Shown piece after piece: positions 32,777-34,836 of a stretch of 34,836 nucleotides of DNA. Positions within the stretch are counted from its first letter, which is position 1. Every line of letters begins with the position of its first letter. The position numbers and the translations under genes were made by a program. The notes beneath the pieces are model-generated. The model saw only the letters and a list, made by a program, of their open reading frames with translations, ran no database searches and was not told where the DNA came from. Source of the DNA: Bowdeniella nasicola (GTDB lineage: Bacteria; Actinomycetota; Actinomycetes; Actinomycetales; Actinomycetaceae); the NCBI GenBank assembly GCA_030537895.1, contig JAUNVA010000010.1, positions 47,000 through 81,835 of the forward strand, written 5' to 3'.

Positions 32777-34579
32777 CTACAGCCCGACGTCGAGGAACAT
32801 CCGGAAGAACAGGTAGTCCTTGGAGGCCTCACGTGCCTGCCTCAACACCTCGAGCAGTAGCTCCGGCTCATCGGTGATGATCGCGTCGAGATCGCGGGTG
32901 ATGAGCCGGCGCATCTCACGTTCCTTGTTCACGGTCCAAACCATCGCGTCCTTGTCCGCGAGCGAGAGCGTCAGCAACCGCCAGCCCGTGGCCTCCCCTT
33001 CCTCGAGGACGATCGCGTCCCCGTGCAGGCGGGTCACGTCACCGATCGACAGGAAGTAGACGAATCCCGTGTAAGCCTCGGGGTAATTCTCGGCGATGTA
33101 GGTGATGAGGTCGTAGTCCAGGCTCATCAACATCGTTTGGTCGAACATCCCCAACTCGTCGACCAGGCCAACGACGTCGTCGGCCATCTCCTCATCGGCC
33201 GTGTCGCCCTTGAGCTCGATGATGACCTTCATTCGCCCGTTCGCAGACTCGAGGAATTCGCGCAGGGTGGGAACGCGTTCCGTGCCGTGATCGCCGCCAA
33301 TATCGAGGCCCCGGACCTCCTCGAGCGTCAGTTCGGAGACGGCCCGCTTCTCCCCCGCCACGCGCGTGAACGTGTCGTCGTGGTTCAGGACGTAGTGGCC
33401 GTCCTTCGTGCGCTGCACGTCGATCTCCACCCACTGCGCACCGACATCCGCCGCATAGTCGAGACCCGCGATCGAGTTCTCCGGATAGTGCGCCCCGCCA
33501 GCGCGGTGCGCAACCACCTCGATAGTGCGCGACGGGCGGTAGATCGAGTCGAACTGCCAACCCACGAAGAGGGAGACCAGACCGATCCCGAGAACGACGA
33601 GCCCGGTGATCCGCCACGGATGCGCGAGGATCCGGTCAAGCCAGGTACGCCGGAATTTCGTGCGGACCTCCGGGTAGGCGGTGGCATACTCCGCGAGCTC
33701 GTCATCGTGCTCGATCGCCCGATAGAAGGCGTGGGTCACGAGGTTCACGTAGTAGGGCATCTGGATGAAGAAGATGCCGAAGATCACAGCGTTTTGGATT
33801 GAGACCAGTGCGGCAAAGAGCACGCGCGTCCAAAAGGTCTCGACCCCGACGTTCTGCAGGAGCGTATAGATGCCGTACCACCAACCGCCGGCCAGGACCG
33901 CGAGCGCCAGGAGGACGATCCCGAGTTTCACGACGACGCCAACGATGAGGGGACGCGGCTGACCGAGGACCAGTCGGATAGAGGTGCGCATGGCGCGGCC
34001 CGCACGCATGTCGGTTAAAACCACGAGATGCACGGTGTAGACCAGCAGGATCGACAGCGCCACGAGCAGTGACATCGCCCCCACGTAAGCGATCGCGTAG
34101 ACGGGCGTCGTCCAGATTGTCTCGGTGATGAACCGGGGCAGTTTGAGATCCGAAAGGAAGGAGACGTTCACACCCACCCGTGTCAGCGGCACGACCACCA
34201 CCAGGTAGACGATGAGCGCGATCCCGCCAATACCAATGAGGTTCTTCAGTCGGGTAAAGCCGTAGCGAACGAGCGCGCCGTAGCTGGCCTCCGGCTGGTC
34301 GGCACGGGCGCGAGCGGTGAGGGCAACATAGCCAGTCAGTTCGACGGCGAAGCCGATGAGCAGGAGCACAAGCGTAATGCCCGCGAGGATCATGCCGCGC
34401 CGGGTGGTGAGGAACGAGGCGATCGTCGCGTTCGTGACGGCCCCCTCGGCGGAAACGAGGAAGAAAGTCGCCACGAGGTAGATCGGCAGGATCACCAGGA
34501 GCATGAGGGTTTTGGTGAGCACCTCGTACTTCAGCAGCCTGGGTGCGACGGCGAAGAAGTCTCCCGTGAGCCAGCGCAT
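32777..34579 (-). CDS. Glycerophosphodiester phosphodiesterase with N-terminal membrane domain
   Basis: Membrane enzyme of 600 residues. The first 345 residues hold about eight hydrophobic segments of the GDPD membrane-domain family. The catalytic domain follows from about 357: VVAHRAGGAHYPENSIAGL (catalytic His and Arg, EN pair), VEIDVQRTKDGHYVLNHDDTFTR (metal Glu/Asp and second His), MKVIIELKGD and AIITDEPELL. It should cleave glycerophosphodiesters from phospholipid or teichoic-acid turnover, at the membrane face. ATG 34579 follows TAGCGT by exactly 6 nt and lacks an RBS, so it is likely leaderless. It converges on the SLOG gene. Confidence 0.94.
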   Translation of the reverse strand: MRWLTGDFFAVAPRLLKYEVLTKTLMLLVILPIYLVATFFLVSAEGAVTNATIASFLTTRRGMILAGITLVLLLIGFAVELTGYVALTARARADQPEASYGALVRYGFTRLKNLIGIGGIALIVYLVVVVPLTRVGVNVSFLSDLKLPRFITETIWTTPVYAIAYVGAMSLLVALSILLVYTVHLVVLTDMRAGRAMRTSIRLVLGQPRPLIVGVVVKLGIVLLALAVLAGGWWYGIYTLLQNVGVETFWTRVLFAALVSIQNAVIFGIFFIQMPYYVNLVTHAFYRAIEHDDELAEYATAYPEVRTKFRRTWLDRILAHPWRITGLVVLGIGLVSLFVGWQFDSIYRPSRTIEVVAHRAGGAHYPENSIAGLDYAADVGAQWVEIDVQRTKDGHYVLNHDDTFTRVAGEKRAVSELTLEEVRGLDIGGDHGTERVPTLREFLESANGRMKVIIELKGDTADEEMADDVVGLVDELGMFDQTMLMSLDYDLITYIAENYPEAYTGFVYFLSIGDVTRLHGDAIVLEEGEATGWRLLTLSLADKDAMVWTVNKEREMRRLITRDLDAIITDEPELLLEVLRQAREASKDYLFFRMFLDVGL

Positions 34580-34585
34580 AGGCTC

Positions 34586-34591
34586 ACGCTA
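34586..34591 (-). promoter_or_regulatory. -10 element of the phosphodiesterase gene (leaderless)
   Basis: TAGCGT with 6 nt to the ATG. The region 34592-34797 shows no gene. Confidence 0.45.
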
Positions 34592-34797
34592 TCGAGCTGA
34601 TCTCTCCAGAGCACTGACGCCTCGGCCACCGGACGGACCCCGCCCAGGAGTCGGCCAGCGGCGGGCCGCTGGCAAGCCGACCCGCGGCGTTGGTGCGGTG
34701 CCCTCTGCTCATCATCCCCCATTCCGGTGCCCCGCCCGCCTCCCGCCGGCCGTGGCCCGTCCGCCGTTCTACGGCAGTGGTGTTCACCCCTGTGCGG

Positions 34798-34836
34798 TAC
34801 GCTTCCGGCGTGTGACAGAGGGGTTTCGATGCCACG
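34798..34836 (+). promoter_or_regulatory. Possible promoter and ribosome site of a gene leaving the window
   Basis: TACGCT (34798-34803) could be a -10. GAGGGG (34818-34823) is 5 nt before an ATG at 34829, which leaves only eight bases of coding sequence in view. The product cannot be judged. Confidence 0.3.

Overview
The window is chromosomal DNA from a high-GC Gram-positive bacterium (Actinomycetota). Three things point there: the block eno / SurA-like lipoprotein / mfd / pth / rplY / prs / glmU, the block ABC-F / ispE / ksgA / rpf / tatD / metG / rsmI / pmt, and Rpf-type muralytic proteins with DUF348 and G5 domains. Many genes look leaderless, with a TANNNT -10 element about 6 nt before the start codon. 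I cannot name the genus from sequence alone; the family Actinomycetaceae or a relative is a reasonable guess.

Layout. 1-9517 (all minus): a housekeeping run read from tRNA-Gln through glmU, prs, rplY, pth, mfd and a lipoprotein to eno. It serves translation quality control, PRPP and UDP-GlcNAc supply, transcription-coupled repair and glycolysis. The GlmU here lacks the C-terminal acetyltransferase half. 9579-13518: a TetR regulator, a 59-residue Cys-rich protein (minus) under a CsoR-like operator, an ABC exporter pair with a structured upstream region, and a MarR regulator with its own palindrome. 13579-14837 (minus): a badly decayed nrdF pseudogene lying just downstream of an MntR-type regulator. 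14911-25428 (minus): ABC-F ATPase, ispE, ksgA, two tandem Rpf/G5 proteins, tatD, metG and rsmI. 25525-28593: protein O-mannosyltransferase (plus) facing an MFS permease (minus). 28594-30265: a gene-free stretch with serial hairpins and a strong terminator-like stem, then a DUF6882-like acidic protein and a small membrane protein. 30266-32669: an accessory island with lower local GC, holding a 37-residue acidic peptide gene divergent from a large HTH regulator, then a YpsA-like SLOG protein. 32777-34579 (minus): a membrane-anchored glycerophosphodiester phosphodiesterase.

Most likely to be new: the divergent peptide/HTH regulator pair at 30284-31866; the hairpin-rich intergenic region 28745-28922; the CsoR-like operator on the small Cys protein gene; and the truncated GlmU. 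The nrdF pseudogene beside mntR, whose product has an Asp-to-Asn change at a metal-ligand position, suggests altered manganese/ribonucleotide reductase biology.

No CRISPR array, insertion sequence, integrase or replication origin was seen.
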